Under the pieces are notes generated by a model. That model saw nothing but the letters and a program-made list of their open reading frames with translations, was not told where the DNA came from and did not search any database. From assembly GCF_035083965.1 (NCBI RefSeq), contig NC_089730.1, positions 14,801,242 through 14,865,241 of the forward strand: a DNA stretch of 64,000 nt, given 5' to 3'. The translations under genes were made by a program, and so were the position numbers. This DNA is from Branchiostoma lanceolatum. Lineage: Eukaryota; Chordata; Leptocardii; Amphioxiformes; Branchiostomatidae. Position 1 is the first letter of the stretch, and the number at the start of each line of letters is the position of its first letter. Positions 42,256 to 55,496 of this stretch are shown one piece after another.

Positions 42256-44920
42256 GTGTTGATTTCTATCTTCCTTCTTTTTCTAGTACACTCTCAGGAG
42301 ATCTACTAGTATATTGTTGCGCCTCTAAAAGAGTGAGTTTTGTTGTGGCCTAGTCCAGTGCGCGACCCGTGGCACAGACAAGTTGTCTCTTAGGCAAGTC
42401 AGATTTTAGTTAGTGAAAGCACAGAGACATGTCCGACGTTTACGGACATCTTTCGAAGCTTACGGTACCATCCGCATTACTAGCTCATTATCAAATTAGG
42501 GAACTCCTACACTAGGCTCGCTCTCACACACGTTGACTAGTGAGAGAGTACTAGCGTATAGGGGCAGACTAACGCTTCCCCGGTTATGTCCTTCAGGAAA
42601 ACACGGTGAAATGCGAATCGTGATTTTACTGAAACTGTGTACGGTAAATCATTTCCGACATCACCCAGAATCGTTTAGACTCACTGACTATTTCATAAGG
42701 TACCACAACTCATGTTTGAACCAAAGCTATGAAAGACGTACGAAATACGACAACATGTAATTCCCCGTACAAAAGGCTAGGAATGCTTTGTTTGACAGTT
42801 AGAACTGTTTAGGTTTTAAACATGTTCTTCAAAAGTTGCTAGGTCAAAAAGGTCACAGCGTATGTGAATTTTGTTAGGCGTTTTTATGCCTTCGTAAATG
42901 CAGTAGCCACAACCGCAGACCATGCATTTCTATCTTGTTTAGTTTTTTGTATGAATACTACACGCAAATTGCGATGTGGAGAAGATAGTCATTTCCCACT
43001 AATAAGGTCCATACGGACAAGGAAATCTATTTCATTTCTTTTGTATATTGCCAATTTTCATTTGATATCTAACGTGCCCAAAGTATAACGTTATATCATT
43101 ATGTCCAAATGGTAGAACTTGTCTTATGACTCTTTCTCTCTGCCTTAGCATCTTGTCAAATCCAAATTTTGTCGCCTGCGTCGGTTCTTTCTGATTGATA
43201 TCACATAGTCTACTTTTGCACTTTTTCACAAGCTATTTTGACGTTGTGAACTCTAGTAGAAAACTGTGTTTTGTGCGTGGCTAGAATGTGACAAAGATAA
43301 AGTTTGATGAAATCAACGATTCAAATGAAAATCGTACATACTAAAATTCACACCAGAAATCTATATGAGAATCTTTCAACTGCATTCTATGTCAGATATA
43401 ACTCATAATCCTACCACCGTAGGCAAAGTGTTTCAAACTCTAATAGTGCAACGATACTAAGAAAACGCAGTTCAAAACACAAATAAGGATTATTTGGATG
43501 TACATTCTGTAAGCAAAGACGCATGTAAACAAGAGAAGACGTAGATAGAGAAGTATTAGGCATCATATCTTTCGTTTCTAGCCTTCCTCTTAGACAGTGT
43601 TAAGATAACCACTTGTTGATTTACGTATATGTCCATATAAGACGTAAGCGCAGATAGCAAACACGTCAGAGACTACAAGGGCGTATTGTTAAGGTAGGGT
43701 AACTATCAGACACGTGTAGATACTCGTTTTGGGGGGTGTGGAATATCTGGTGAGCTTTCCGCCATATCCTCATCAACTTTAACCAATTATGTACTGATGC
43801 ACGAAGCTGCAGTAACTGTTACCAGTTTTGAAGTTGCTTTTCTTTGATTCAACTTCAGTTAACGTTATGTCTTTTAGTTGTCTTTCAAACTTTACCTTCT
43901 GTCGACACCACGCCCACTCGTGATGTGATGAAACTTATATTCGAAAAAAATGTCATTATTTTCTAGAAGGGATTCTGCGGCTACTGCGTTAGCCATTTTG
44001 AGCAATGAATATACTTTGGTACTTAATTCAGATAGACATTGGTGGTACGCATTTACATTGTCATTGTTATTATAGTCATCCTCATGACGTGTATTTGATC
44101 TGTCGTATCAGCAGTTCTGTGAGGAGGTCTATTCTATATTTGTTTGTTTTGGTTAGTCCTATCAGACTGTTTTTGAAAGATGGAGTCGCTTGTTCTAGAT
44201 ATATCCTCAGGAAGTGTTTTTCATCTGTGATATCAGAAATGCAGACAACTATGTTTGAAAGGGATTCTGTTATTTCATAATTATCCCCAAGAAACGCTTT
44301 TGGTCAAGGTATCAGGGTATGAGTTTGCGGCGCTTAAGATGTCTCTCATTTTTTTGGGTGGGGAATCTGGACACAACTCAATTGCTTTGGCTTTATTAAA
44401 ACTTTCGATTGTTTGGAACAAAATGCACTTAATTTTAACGGTGGGAACAAACATTACTGTCTCAAACATTAGTGATCAAATATTAGCGATGATCAAATTT
44501 TTACTGTTGACTAGTGACAGTTAAATCAGCTAAAATTAAGTTACAGTTAACAAATCAAGAATTACAGTATTGTTTTCTTGCTGTGCAAGTAGCGTCGTGG
44601 ATATTGGTTGCGCAACTTGAGTTCCTCGCTACTTTGTCTTGTCTTCTTATTTTGTTCTATGTCTTCTGAAAGACTGATAAGAAAAGATATCAACTGTGTG
44701 CGGAGAAGTGTTGTCGTATTTGTCGGGTTAGAGGTGCGGTGTTATCGGCAGAAGAGAAGAGGTGTTTTTCTTCAAACGAGTCCGGTATCAGGACAGAGCG
44801 GGGAGTTTTAGATATCGGCCGCGGTGGGGGATACAAGTCGGCCCCACCAGAGGCTTGATAAAGACACTGGCGAAAAATACAAACGGTGGTGTGTGGCACA
44901 CAGGGCAGTGGAATTCCTTT
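42256..44920. other. Non-coding stretch (likely intron)
   Basis: No exon, RNA gene or clear repeat family is identified. Open frames up to ~90 codons are within the range expected by chance. Confidence 0.5.
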
Positions 44921-44924
44921 CTAT

Positions 44925-45150
44925 TTCAGTACCAGGATATGTATTTTCAGCGAGGGGTTGCTAGCCCTTCCCCTTAACTCGAAGCACCTCCTAAAATATG
45001 GGACACCCATTTTACGTCCCTTCCGAAAGACGGGTACAGCCCCAACCGAGATGCCCTTCCCAGGATTTGAACCGGGGTCTCCCAGTTACCAACAAATTGG
45101 AACCAGAAGCCTAAGCTGCTACCAGAGCTACAGCTACAGGTACGTCTCTA
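44925..45150 (-). mobile_element. SINE family S copy
   Basis: The minus strand reads GCTGTAGCTCTGGTAGCAGC, TTCTGGTTCCAATTTGTTGG, GGTTCAAATCCTGGGAAGGG (B-box), GGGGCTGTACCCGTCTTTCG and GGAAGGGCTAGCAACCCCTC. Confidence 0.8.
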
Positions 45151-45578
45151 AACATAAGGAACAGTAGAAACAAATTTTCTATGAGGCGGTTGTGAGACTT
45201 GTACTAGTGGGTATACATTTCATTTTCTTTCACTTTTTTCTGATAACGAGAATTGGGTCAGAAATATAGGTCTCGTCGTATGGTTCAAGGTCTTCTTAGA
45301 TTGAAAATAAGATATCAGGACACGAAAACTGTGCGTTGAAAATGAACTTGTAGCAAACGAAACACATGGCTACTGTCACTAATATCATGGTTATATATAT
45401 ATATTGAACTACAGTCTCAGAATCACATACATTTTCACAAAGTCGAGATATTTCAGGACGGTAATTTTCATCCAGATTCCATCATCCTTAAGCTTCTTAA
45501 AGAAAACTACACTGTAAATTGCAAGTGGCAATATCAAGAAAGTGAAAGTAGATTGGGGAAGATCTGTAGTCCAAGTTA

Positions 45579-45780
45579 TGCTTGGGTCACATTTTCAATC
45601 CGGGGCCCGTCCGGGCAGTGTTTGGGAACAAAAAGTATGATATAAAAGACAACAAAAAACACAAAACGTACCCAAAATTATTCAAGAGCATAGCTAGTGC
45701 ATATTTATTGATATACATTTTAATTTTTCGTTTCCGCAAACAGCCCGGCCGGATCCCGGCTGGGAAATGTGACCCAAGCA
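45579..45780. mobile_element. 202 bp MITE with TTA target duplication (PIF/Harbinger-like)
   Basis: Ends TGCTTGGGTCACATTTTCAA and GGGAAATGTGACCCAAGCA are inverted. GGGCCCGTCCGGGCAG and CAGCCCGGCCGGATCCCGG continue the stem. TTA flanks at 45576-45578 and 45781-45783. Confidence 0.85.
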
Positions 45781-46029
45781 TTAGCCAATGAGAAACGAGG
45801 CCGAGGCCAATCTTTAAAAATCACGTTTTCCCAACTAAGACCTTACTGAAGCTTGTTGACCGTCTAAGCGCGATGTGGTGGTTGATGATAATTTCGATAT
45901 GCCACTTTTGTTCAGCTTAAGGTGCCATATCATAGTTCTTTGACTTGCACTCGTACATCTGTATTCCATTGATCTCCCTTGTACCTTCACAAATAAACTT
46001 CGACGAAAATCAACTATAAAGCACCATGC

Positions 46030-46646
46030 TTAAAGGGCACAAGACACCAATGACATCAACATTAAGAATGTCCTGAAATTACATAAAACATAATACTTTT
46101 GTTTAATAACATAGACATTTTCACAACATATTCACACTTCGGATGTTATTGAACATCGAACCATGAAAACATCATACCTCCAGCTTTTGATACTTCCCAC
46201 CAGGTAATTACATTAATCAGTGACTTACCTGCTCATGACGTCAAACGAACATGGCAGCCGATTTGGAACTTGCACAACGGCTCGGAAAGAACGTTATTTT
46301 TACAAGAAAACGAAATAGATATTGTTATGTCCTTTAATCAAATGTTATCACGATAATTAAGCACTGTTTGCTCATCAAACAAGCCGTTGTGGAAGGTTCC
46401 GAACCGGCTGCCGTGTTCATTGTGACGTCATGAGCAGGTATTAGTCACTGATTAATGTGATCACCTGGTGAGAAGATCAGATAAGAATAAAGAGCTGGAT
46501 CCATGAAAGTATGGTTTCTGATGGTTCAATGTTAGATAACATCAAAAGGATGCGTATTTGTTTTAAACGTTTATATTCCTTCAATGATGCTATTCCTATT
46601 TCAGATAATAAGAAAATGTTGTATTTTGGTGTCTAATGCCCTTTAA
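46030..46646. mobile_element. ~617 bp MITE with TTAA target site and long inverted ends
   Basis: The ends are TTAA|AGGGCACAAGACACCAATG and CATTTTGGTGTCTAATGCCCTTTAA-type (complement AGGGCATTAGACACCAAAA). A second, inner inverted pair of ~85 bp runs from about 46188 to 46275 (ACATTAATCAGTGACT, CTGCTCATGACGTCA) and 46385-46473 (complement). TTAA duplications are typical of piggyBac/Kolobok elements. Confidence 0.8.
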
Positions 46647-48570
46647 AATCAGCATTTCTAGTTCTACTTTCAACCATTGCGTTGGTTTAGTATAGATGGA
46701 ATCTTTGTTCTAATTCATTGTTATTTGTATAGAGTGAAATAAAAATACATCTGTTCTGTCGATGAAGGTTAGACATCCTAGCAATATGCTACACAATGCA
46801 AACGTTACTCAAGCAACTGGACAGATATGTTTCTCGATAGAAGGTTTGTCTAGTTGCGTAATTGTCAATCACTGTCCATTGTCACATGCATGTTCCTTAT
46901 GTTTCTACCATGTACTTGCAATCAGCCTTCGGGTATGAACTTGTACTTTCTATTACTGATTGTTGCTATTGACATCCACCCGAAAGTCCCGAATACTATA
47001 TCGGGTCCAGTACTTTCCACATCTTTCCCTGACAGCTGTGGTGCCTTGCCTGACTCAGCGAACTGGTGACGTCGCGGCTTTTGCCCCACTTGGTAGAAAA
47101 CTGACGAAACGTGATCTTTGTGTTTTCTGCTACACAATGAAGTGCACAATATGCTGACGGATTTCCTCTTGAAGTGATCTCAGGAATTCCTTTTTCCGGC
47201 GCTGAGTCATTTTCAGTTTGTAGGCCGAACCTGGAGTCCTGGGTTCGAATCTTTTAGGAAATACATGTAGATGTTCTCTCTTATGATTAGCCTGAATTCA
47301 ATCAAGCCTCATGTGACCGCTCGCCGCCCTGTAACCGCCTCGCAACCCAAGGGGAGGGGACAGAAATCCCCGGACAGCAGGAGTTTGTGTTATACAGACT
47401 ATCTTATGATAACCTATATAAGAAATCAATAAAACGTAAAGGTGATGCTTTACCCACTTCCTTTGAATATGATCATTGCCGTATGAAGTTGTTAGTCTTT
47501 GCATGGAAATGGCACAGTTACTTTACTACATTTATTTGTTTACAAATGAAAAGAACCATTGTGATAGCAACAATGGTATGAGTATGCCTTACGCTGACAT
47601 ACATCAATGAAAGACAAAACAAAAAAGACAAGGACAACTCGCAGCATCTTTACTTTAAGACACACTGTGCTCAACTTTACTCTCTGCATACGTGACACAC
47701 GCTTCGAACACGTCTGGGACCAAACTTGGGATGTGCCCGCTCTGTTCTTCTGCGCCTGCGCCGGCCGGGCTGACGACAAAATAGCCACGTAAAGCTGAAA
47801 GTTTTGTCAGCGGTCAGGAAAATAACGCCGCTGTGATGAGGGTGTTGATAAGGCGTGGGTAGACATGGTAATTTATGACGTCATTGTTATGGTGTAAGGA
47901 TAAGCAAGAAAGATAGACATCACTTGATAGGAGAGGACATCGCCAGACAAGAACGATGCATCAGCTAAAACAAACTTAAAGTAGACTCTAAAGCATTCTT
48001 AGCGACGTTCATCTCCGATTATATTCACTATGATGTACCACTAACTGTATCATGCACACATGCACAGCAAACGGAAGATCTTGAAAATCTATTCCTCTTA
48101 GAATAAATTCTCATCATCTATTCCTCTTCTTTTCTTTTCTTTCCTTTTCTTTTCTCACACCTGTGGAGAATACCGTGTAAGTCGACTGCGCAACATTTGC
48201 AGTAGCTTATTTAAGTATTGCTGAACGGCAGACTGAATGTATGCAAAAAGTTCGTCTAAATCTTGTAGCATCTCAATCTGACAAGTATGACTATCAATAA
48301 CTACTGACAATCATTTATTAGTATATACTGCAAGTTTTTCCAGTGCAAGTGATGTCATCATTACCTGTACCTAACAGCCAGACTTGCACATTCCCAGATG
48401 TATATTCTATGACTCGCTGTCTGAACTGTGATATGACAGTTCAATGTCACCTGTGGGCGCCGCGTAGGTGTGGTTACCCGCTGGTAACCAGGGGACACGC
48501 GCAGACAGGTGATCATTGCACAGTGTTTAAGGATCGGAGTCCTGGGGAACCTAACTGGCATGCAACAGAG
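46647..48570. other. Non-coding stretch with one small transposon copy
   Basis: No exon is recognised. 48120-48160 is a pyrimidine-rich CTTTTC run. The element at 47288-47401 is listed separately. Confidence 0.5.
47288..47401. mobile_element. 114 bp element, second copy of the 2024-2129 family, perfect 9-bp duplication
   Basis: TAGCCTGAATTCAATCAAGC at the left and GTTATACAGACTA at the right. TCTTATGAT flanks at 47279-47287 and 47402-47410 exactly. The interior (GTGACCGCTCGC, CCCTGTAACCGCCTCGC, CCCCGGACAGC) matches the copy nested in the SINE. Confidence 0.88.
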
Positions 48571-48745
48571 AAAATACGACATGGAAATGAACAAAGTAGG
48601 GCAAAGGAACGAGGACGGAAAGAAAGATACAGAGAGTAAAGACAAAATGCAAGAAAGAAAGACAGAAAGGCAGATCTTTCTTCCTTCCTATCACTTTCTT
48701 TCTTTCTTTGTCTCTTTTTCTTTCCGTTCTTTCTCCGATACGGTT
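48570..48745. repeat. Purine tract followed by pyrimidine tract (foldback-like)
   Basis: A GAAA/AGAA-rich strand (48590-48672) switches to a TTTC/CTTT-rich strand (48675-48740). The two halves are roughly complementary, so the DNA could extrude as an imperfect cruciform. It lies directly before the CA microsatellite. Confidence 0.7.
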
Positions 48746-48805
48746 TCATGAGAAAATCATTTGTAACGAAATGCGATATCCTGTGCACGGGCACCTATCG
48801 GACAC

Positions 48806-48812
48806 ATACACA

Positions 48813-48880
<68 letters not shown>

Positions 48881-48941
48881 CAGACACACACACACACACA
48901 CATATATACACACAGAAAGACACGCACGCACACACACGCAC

Positions 48942-48978
<37 letters not shown>

Positions 48979-49137
48979 CACACAGAAAGACACACGCACA
49001 CACACACACATATATATATATAAATAGAGAGAGAGAGAGAGACACGCGCACTCACACACACACATTCTCAAACACACACACACAGAGAAACACGCGCGCA
49101 CACACACACACACACGCACACACAAACAAACACACAG

Positions 49138-49174
<37 letters not shown>

Positions 49175-49230
49175 TACAAACACACACACACACACACAAA
49201 CAAACACACACACACACACACACACGAAAG
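48806..49230. repeat. ~420 bp compound (CA)n microsatellite
   Basis: Long CA runs are interrupted by ATATATACACACAGAAAGACAC-type repeats (two copies ~80 bp apart), a GA run and CGCGCA motifs. Long frames on both strands here are repeat artefacts. Confidence 0.95.
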
Positions 49231-49624
49231 CACAGCCAAATGTACCAAATGCTCTGTTGGAGGGAGCGGCGGTTGAGAACACGTTCAATCTCTCCACATC
49301 TCCACACCATGCCCCGGGACAGGAAAGGAAAACATGGCATCGCCACCTGTGAGCCCGGACACGCTGGGAGGCATGGGAAGTTCAGGCTCAGGTCACAGCT
49401 TGTCACACTTTCACAACTTGTCAGGACATGCGTGTGAACCACGGGCAGGGTGGGACGTGCTGGGGAAGTCTAATATGTGCACAGCGAATTGATTCGTCTG
49501 TTTAGTCGTGTAAACTTGTTCGTTCGTACGGCCGGATCCGTGACAATACATGACAAGTAAAGACAGGACATTCATACAAAGGTACGCACAGTTCGCATAT
49601 TAGGTACTTCTGCAACACCCTCAG

Positions 49625-49855
49625 GGTTATTCCTATAGCTCCTCGTTTGAATTAGTTGCTAACTGAGACCCCGGTTCAATCCTGGACAGGACATCTAGGT
49701 TGGTGCTGCACCCGCCTTTCGGAAGGGACGTAAAAAGGAGGATTCCGTTTTTGAGGAGTTAAGGGGAATGGCCATCAACCCCTCCCTGTAAAAATACACC
49801 CTGCAAGGAAATTCGCTGCCCTATATGCCAATAAGCAAGAATCTGAAGGAACGAA
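49625..49855 (+). mobile_element. SINE family S copy
   Basis: ATAGCTCCTCGTTTGAATTA, CCCCGGTTCAATCCTGGACA (B-box), GGACATCTAGGTTGGTGCTG, CACCCGCCTTTCGGAAGGGA, AACCCCTCCCTGTAAAAATA and ACCCTGCAAGGAAATTCGCTG. Confidence 0.8.
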
Positions 49856-50705
49856 GGAACGAACGAACTCCAGGATGTTTTTAGTTTCTTTGTGAACGAT
49901 GGGATCTCTTCGTTGTTCACATGGTTTTGTGTCTCTAAGCATCCTTTGAACAACTACGCGGCGTTGTTTTGAATCATTGTACATTGGTATTTCATTCAGT
50001 GGCAACACTGTGATCTCCAAAAAGTTATCTTGTATCTTGTAATAGAAACCTGCACACATCGTTCAGGATAGGAAATTTACAACAAGCCAATATTTCGATA
50101 AAAACAACAAATTCCATCCCTCCCCTGACTCCTCCCATGAACTCTATTCGAAGAAAGAGAAAACATAATAAAAGTCAAGGTCTATTCGATGTTGTGGCTT
50201 CGGTGTTCTGATAGTCCTTTAGTGTTTTGAGCGATGGTGGCTCCTTCTCTTCTTGATAACACCTTACTTCTTCAAATGTGCCGTCTTTGTATCTTCCGAT
50301 GTCGTCCTCCAATGTCCGTCGTCATAGTAACGTCTTGCATAAACGTCGTCATCCAATAGATACAAGCAGTGAAGTATCTCGTAGCTTGCCTGATATGACG
50401 TAAACGAGTCCATTTTCCACAAAACCGTGCCTCCCGAGTCGCGGCACTTTGGAGGTTGTTTTCTTTGAAGTACAAGGTCTCTTGGAGGAGTGGAATTCAC
50501 CTCCCAAGTGTTTGGGTAAATCGTTGTGAAACCAAGAGTGAAGAAAAATGTCCGTCACGCCATTGCGTAAGAGTCATGACGTCAGGGGCCAAACGTCAGA
50601 GCCATAAGCCCTACATTTGTAGGTCAGAGGCATCTTGGGTAATTTCACCGGTTTACTGAATGATTTCAAAACCTTCAATAAGCAAATGTAGAAATTTTAC
50701 GTAAG

Positions 50706-50912
50706 GCCCCCATTCCACTAGACGGCGCTCTCACTGCGACCTCGCTGCGACCTAAGCTGGATTCGTGTAAACCTTGACTTCATAATTGGAATATCATACA
50801 AAATGTAAAAGTATGACTAAAACACGATAAAACAGATTCGCTCTTAATCTATGATATTCATTGAGCGCTTTGGTCAGTTTTAGGTTACAGAGAGAGCGCG
50901 GCGAATGGGGGT
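50706..50912. mobile_element. Palindromic MITE family A, copy 5
   Basis: The left end is GGCCCCCATTCCACTAGACG, with CTCACTGCGACCTCGCTGCG. The interior is CATAATTGGAATATCATACA. The right end is AGAGCGCGGCGAATGGGGGT. Confidence 0.8.
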
Positions 50913-53900
50913 ACAATTGACCTTGCTTGCATCTTGATTCAAACAAGTCTCAAAACTTTCTCAAACACACAAAAACTATAACGATGTCTCCTTGTGCGTA
51001 AGTGTGACGTCACGAGGCGTAAGATCCCCAAAGTTTGTTAAGTTTTAGCCTTATACATGGACGTTATAGATACTGATCATATCCATAGTAAAAACTTGAA
51101 GGTCCCAAACTGCGTGGTTTAGTGTTTGTTCGTCCAAGACATTGCAGACTTTTCAGTCAACAGACATCGTGTGGACTTCGTAACTGCTACTGTTACAGGA
51201 TAACAATAGATCCCGAAAATAGGTATAAATCGGCCCACAACTTGCCCAGCAATGAACTTGATGGAAAGTAACTTCTAAATTGAACCATTTGGATGTTTGC
51301 ATGTCCCACGGGGTGCGAACGGCCCCCAAACGCTGTTTGAAGTTCTGAGGACAAACTTTCAAAACGAAGCGAAATTTTTCATATTATAGGCGCAAGGCTG
51401 TGTATCTATAGTACGCATCCGATTTTAAAACATAACTTTAGTTGAGCGTACGTGAGTACAAAAAGTGAGTGTAGTTGGTGACAATGTAGACTATCCTTTA
51501 TCATCGCCATCTCAGTTAGGGTTCTCTGTATGCGTTGAATCTATTAGAGTTCTGGGTATGATGTTATACCATATCGGAGCGAATTTTCCACATCAACATT
51601 ACTGTACAAGCTGTGAAATCTCAAGACATGCGTAAAATGCGTAAAACTAGTCATTAATCTAAGCCACGAGTGCGCAAACGGAATAGCGAGGGAAAAGACG
51701 ATGTCTTTGTCAACTGACTCATGCCGTGCCATCTCTGCAGGGGTTCTCTGCGTGCTATGAGTGGATTTGTAAAGATTACCCCCGAAACGACAAGAAGTTA
51801 TATTTCACTTATCAGAGAGCGAGGTGGGGATTTGCAGAGCAGTTGGATATAAAAAAGTTCCCAGAAACTTTGAAGAAGAGAATGCACTAAAGTTTGAACA
51901 GCAATTTAGCAATCTACGCGCCTACATGTATGCCTAGACTGCGTTCTACCGTAACTAACTAAATTATTCAACAACAACAACAACAGTACTAGGAACGTTG
52001 GTAGCGTCTGCTGCAAAGGTCAAGCGCCACCAAGGTTTTAATCTATCTTACAACATTCCCTTTGGAAAGTAAATAACTTATTCCGATGAAAACGTTTCTT
52101 GCAAAGTTGGGTATAAATCAAGAAAACATTTACATGGTTTTCTAACTTGAATTCTTCAACGTCACCTCGCGGTTTGGCTTCAAACTGCACACAAAACTTC
52201 TGCCTCTAGTGCCGTTGCATTTCACAGCCAACTCGATAGAGGTCGCGCTTTGGTTACACTTTGCTCGCATACGCTTGGCCAATATCGAGGTCAATTTGAC
52301 CATGTCGACCATGTTGGCCCAAGATTTTTCGACCCTTCGTCCCAGAGACCCCCACGCCACTGCTTATCTTTTCAATCACTGCACTTCGGAAAAGGTTGGT
52401 GTTCTAATGACCCCTAGTTACTTATTACATTTAATCAATACACGCTGGCATTTATGGCATGACCGTACTTAAGGGTTTAGACAGTGGTCATTCAAAGGAT
52501 CACATGTCATTATGGGTCAGTGCCCTGTACCTGTATATTATCGATCTGGTGATGTGTCGGTATGAATGAGAATGAAGAACGATGTAGTGCCCAGAAAGAA
52601 GACGGTTTCATTTCCTTTGGTTCGGGGGAAACTATTTATAAACCGCGTCTGTCATGTAGTGTACATGCATGTAGGTGTATAGACTAAAATCATATTGCAC
52701 TGCCGATGTATTTTCACACACAAACAGTGGGTCTATTTTGTATGTATGAAGGATGGAATTGATGTGCTTGTTTTTTTGTGGTGACTACGTTGACGTGTAA
52801 TGTTTAATGATCCTGAACCGTTGAAAACCTGGTCCATTAAGGTTCGCATTTCCCTGTCAAAACGTCCATCAAACATTTGTCTGTAACCACTATCTGGATC
52901 AAAACACCGTTAATACGTTGTTAAGTGTAACTAGCTACCTTGTCCCGACAAAAGCAACAAATGAAACATATGTGAGTCATGGCAAAACATGAACAATGGT
53001 TAGTACCCTGCATATTTTGATCTCAAAGACTAAATAATAAAACAGAAATATGGGGCCCTAGACTCTCTTTTTCCGAGCCACTGGCTTGTCTTTTATCTTC
53101 TTTCTCCTGTTTAGTGACTCTTTCGTGGCCAGCATTTTGTATTCTATGATGATATCATAATGCTATCATATCGTATTTACATGGCCTACATTTCATGACA
53201 TTGCAGTGTATAGCAATAACCATGCATGTATGTACTGCGCGCTCTAGGTACTACATGTTCATGCATTTATTTTCATTTGCCTGCGATGAACATTCATTCT
53301 AACCCTTTTAATGGAGCGATCCCGAGTCATAGCTTGTTAAGTCCGACTCGTCGTCCCGTGTTCTAGTATAATACAACAAAAATCACCGCTGCGTGGTCGA
53401 AACGGGACAAGTCTGGCCCACGGCGCAAGCGCACTCCAAATGTAGGTCAATGGCGGGGAGATGACCTAATAAGTCTGAGTTTGCGCCTGCGCAGAGAAAT
53501 GTAGGTCATCGCCAAAGAGGGTATTGACTGGGCCGTGTGCCCCGGTGGTTTGCGATATTCCTTTGTTTGCAACATTTTTCCGTCCATTTTGAGCGACAAA
53601 AAAGGTTGCGAAAGAATATTCAATGTACAAATCTTACACTTTGCGTGATAATCGCACTGGTATATGGACTGTTCTTTTGTTTTATCTCAAATTTGGGTGG
53701 TTGAACGTGTCCAGGAAAAGATGTTATGGGTCCGCCGTGCCCCAGACATGCAAATGAGCGGGTCAGAAGTGCTCATGAATGAAGCATTGCGACTAAAAGT
53801 GGGTTAGAGAAGTACGCTGCACTGTGTGGGGGATCACAGGTAAGCATATATACACCGGCAGGGAGGGAAATAAAGCCTACGATAATATTACTGAAATCCA

Positions 53901-54940
53901 TGACTCCATATGCACAAACACTCCGGATAGATATAGCTTTGACAAACGTTTGTGGGATTTATTTGCTATATCTTTGAGCAATCTTTTGGTCGCTCGTGAG
54001 GTATTGAAATACCGGAGATATTTAGAGATATTACAATAAATAGCTGAAAGAAATTGAAAAGATCGTATGGGCTTAGAACATAACCGACATTCGTAGCTGT
54101 TTCATGACGGGGATTTTGCTACAGGAAATTCGTCGCTAGGATGGACTGACGATAATCCGGATGAACTTTAAACGCATTAAATCGACTAAGACAGTTCCAA
54201 ATACCAAAGCTTCCTAACTGAAGCTACTGTGCTACTGAATGTTGCAGTTGTAAACAAAAAATTGTGACGAAGATTTAAATTGCCTAATTGTAATGTATGT
54301 AAGGAATGCTTTATGAATCAAGTTGTGAAAAAAAGACAGTTCCAAAAACCAAAGACACAGGACAATACAAATGTTGAAAAGACATGTTTTGAAGCGGGTC
54401 TTTGTAAATATTGTGAAACGCCACATGTTTACTATACGTGTCGACTTGTAAAACTTAGTTTATTTGTGTACGGTGGAGTGGTGATGATGTATCTTTATTT
54501 GTATTCATTGTCAACATACATGAACACAGGTTAAACAATGAAGGTTAATGAAGGAAAATTACAGGTCAAATGATTTTGTGATCAATATAAGAATGTAGGA
54601 TATGAACTTCAATAAAGTTATCTTCAAGTAATTATAATAATTGTTATGATGACATAGAAATTCATAGAAAGACATTCGCCAGCTTGTCGCTAAAAATCGC
54701 CGATCGGCTCCAATTAGTCGCCAATCGGCGCCAATTAGTCGTCTGTAATGGTGACTTATTTGAAAATTTAAAAAATCGTAATTGGAAAAATGCCGCGAAT
54801 GGGCGCGAACTAGCAGCCAATAGGCGCGATCACTGCAAATTTCTTATTGATGAATCTTAATCATTGTACATTCAGTGGCAACCCTGCGACTTCCACTAAG
54901 ATTATCTAATTTGGGGCCCAAACTGATCATGAGGATGTGA
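50913..54940. other. Non-coding stretch (likely intron)
   Basis: No confirmed gene. 52297-52394 can be read as an ATG-initiated segment (MSTMLAQDFSTLRPRDPHAT...) ending at a GTTGGT donor; it is reported only as a weak alternative-exon candidate. At 53417-53525 a short motif pair (GCGCAAGCGC/GCGCCTGCGC with AAATGTAGGTCA) occurs twice. Confidence 0.45.
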
Positions 54941-55094
54941 CATTCCGGGCCCGGCCATTTTGTCGCGTATTTTACCTATGCGTCGCAGTGTGACCGCAAG
55001 GGAAAATTCGCGAAAAATTCGCAGCAAAGTAGTTACCGCAATAATTTGTCACCAACAGACGAGGCCCAGTAAAATACCCGTCTTAACAAAAAGA

Positions 55095-55309
55095 CTACAG
55101 TAAATGCATTTAAGTTCGCGTGGGTTTTATTTCGCGCTGAGGCGAAAATGGAGTGTTTGCGGTGGTTTTAATTAAGTTCGCGTGCTATAGTCACATACTG
55201 CTACAGTATTGGACAAAAATGGTTGCGGTGGCTGTAAGTTCGCGGTGAATCGGTCGCCGCGAAAACCGCGAACTTAAAACCACCGCGAACATTTCTGCAG
55301 TTACAGTAT
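55095..55309. mobile_element. MITE-like foldback with TACAGTAA ends
   Basis: The left end is ACTACAGTAAATGCATTTAA, with GTTCGCG. The right end is CGCGAACATTTCTGCAGTTACAGTA in complementary order. Several GTTCGCGGTGG/CCACCGCGAAC pairs inside make it strongly foldback. Confidence 0.75.
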
Positions 55310-55496
55310 TTCGAGTCCTGTCGGTAATCAAGTCGTGTGGCACGTAATTTACGCTCTATTTCACCACAGGTGGAGATTGAAGACAAAGCAGTCGGTGGTT
55401 TCTTGGTAGCCCACCCTAACCGCTGTCTGAAGACATATGATTAATCCGTCCATGCCGCCCGCATGCAAATAACTATGCTGGGTCAACAAAATGTGA

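Noticed and set aside
48708..49442. Open frames up to 214 codons rich in Thr-His or Cys-Val
   Set aside because: Translation of the CA/TG microsatellite in different frames; no domain.
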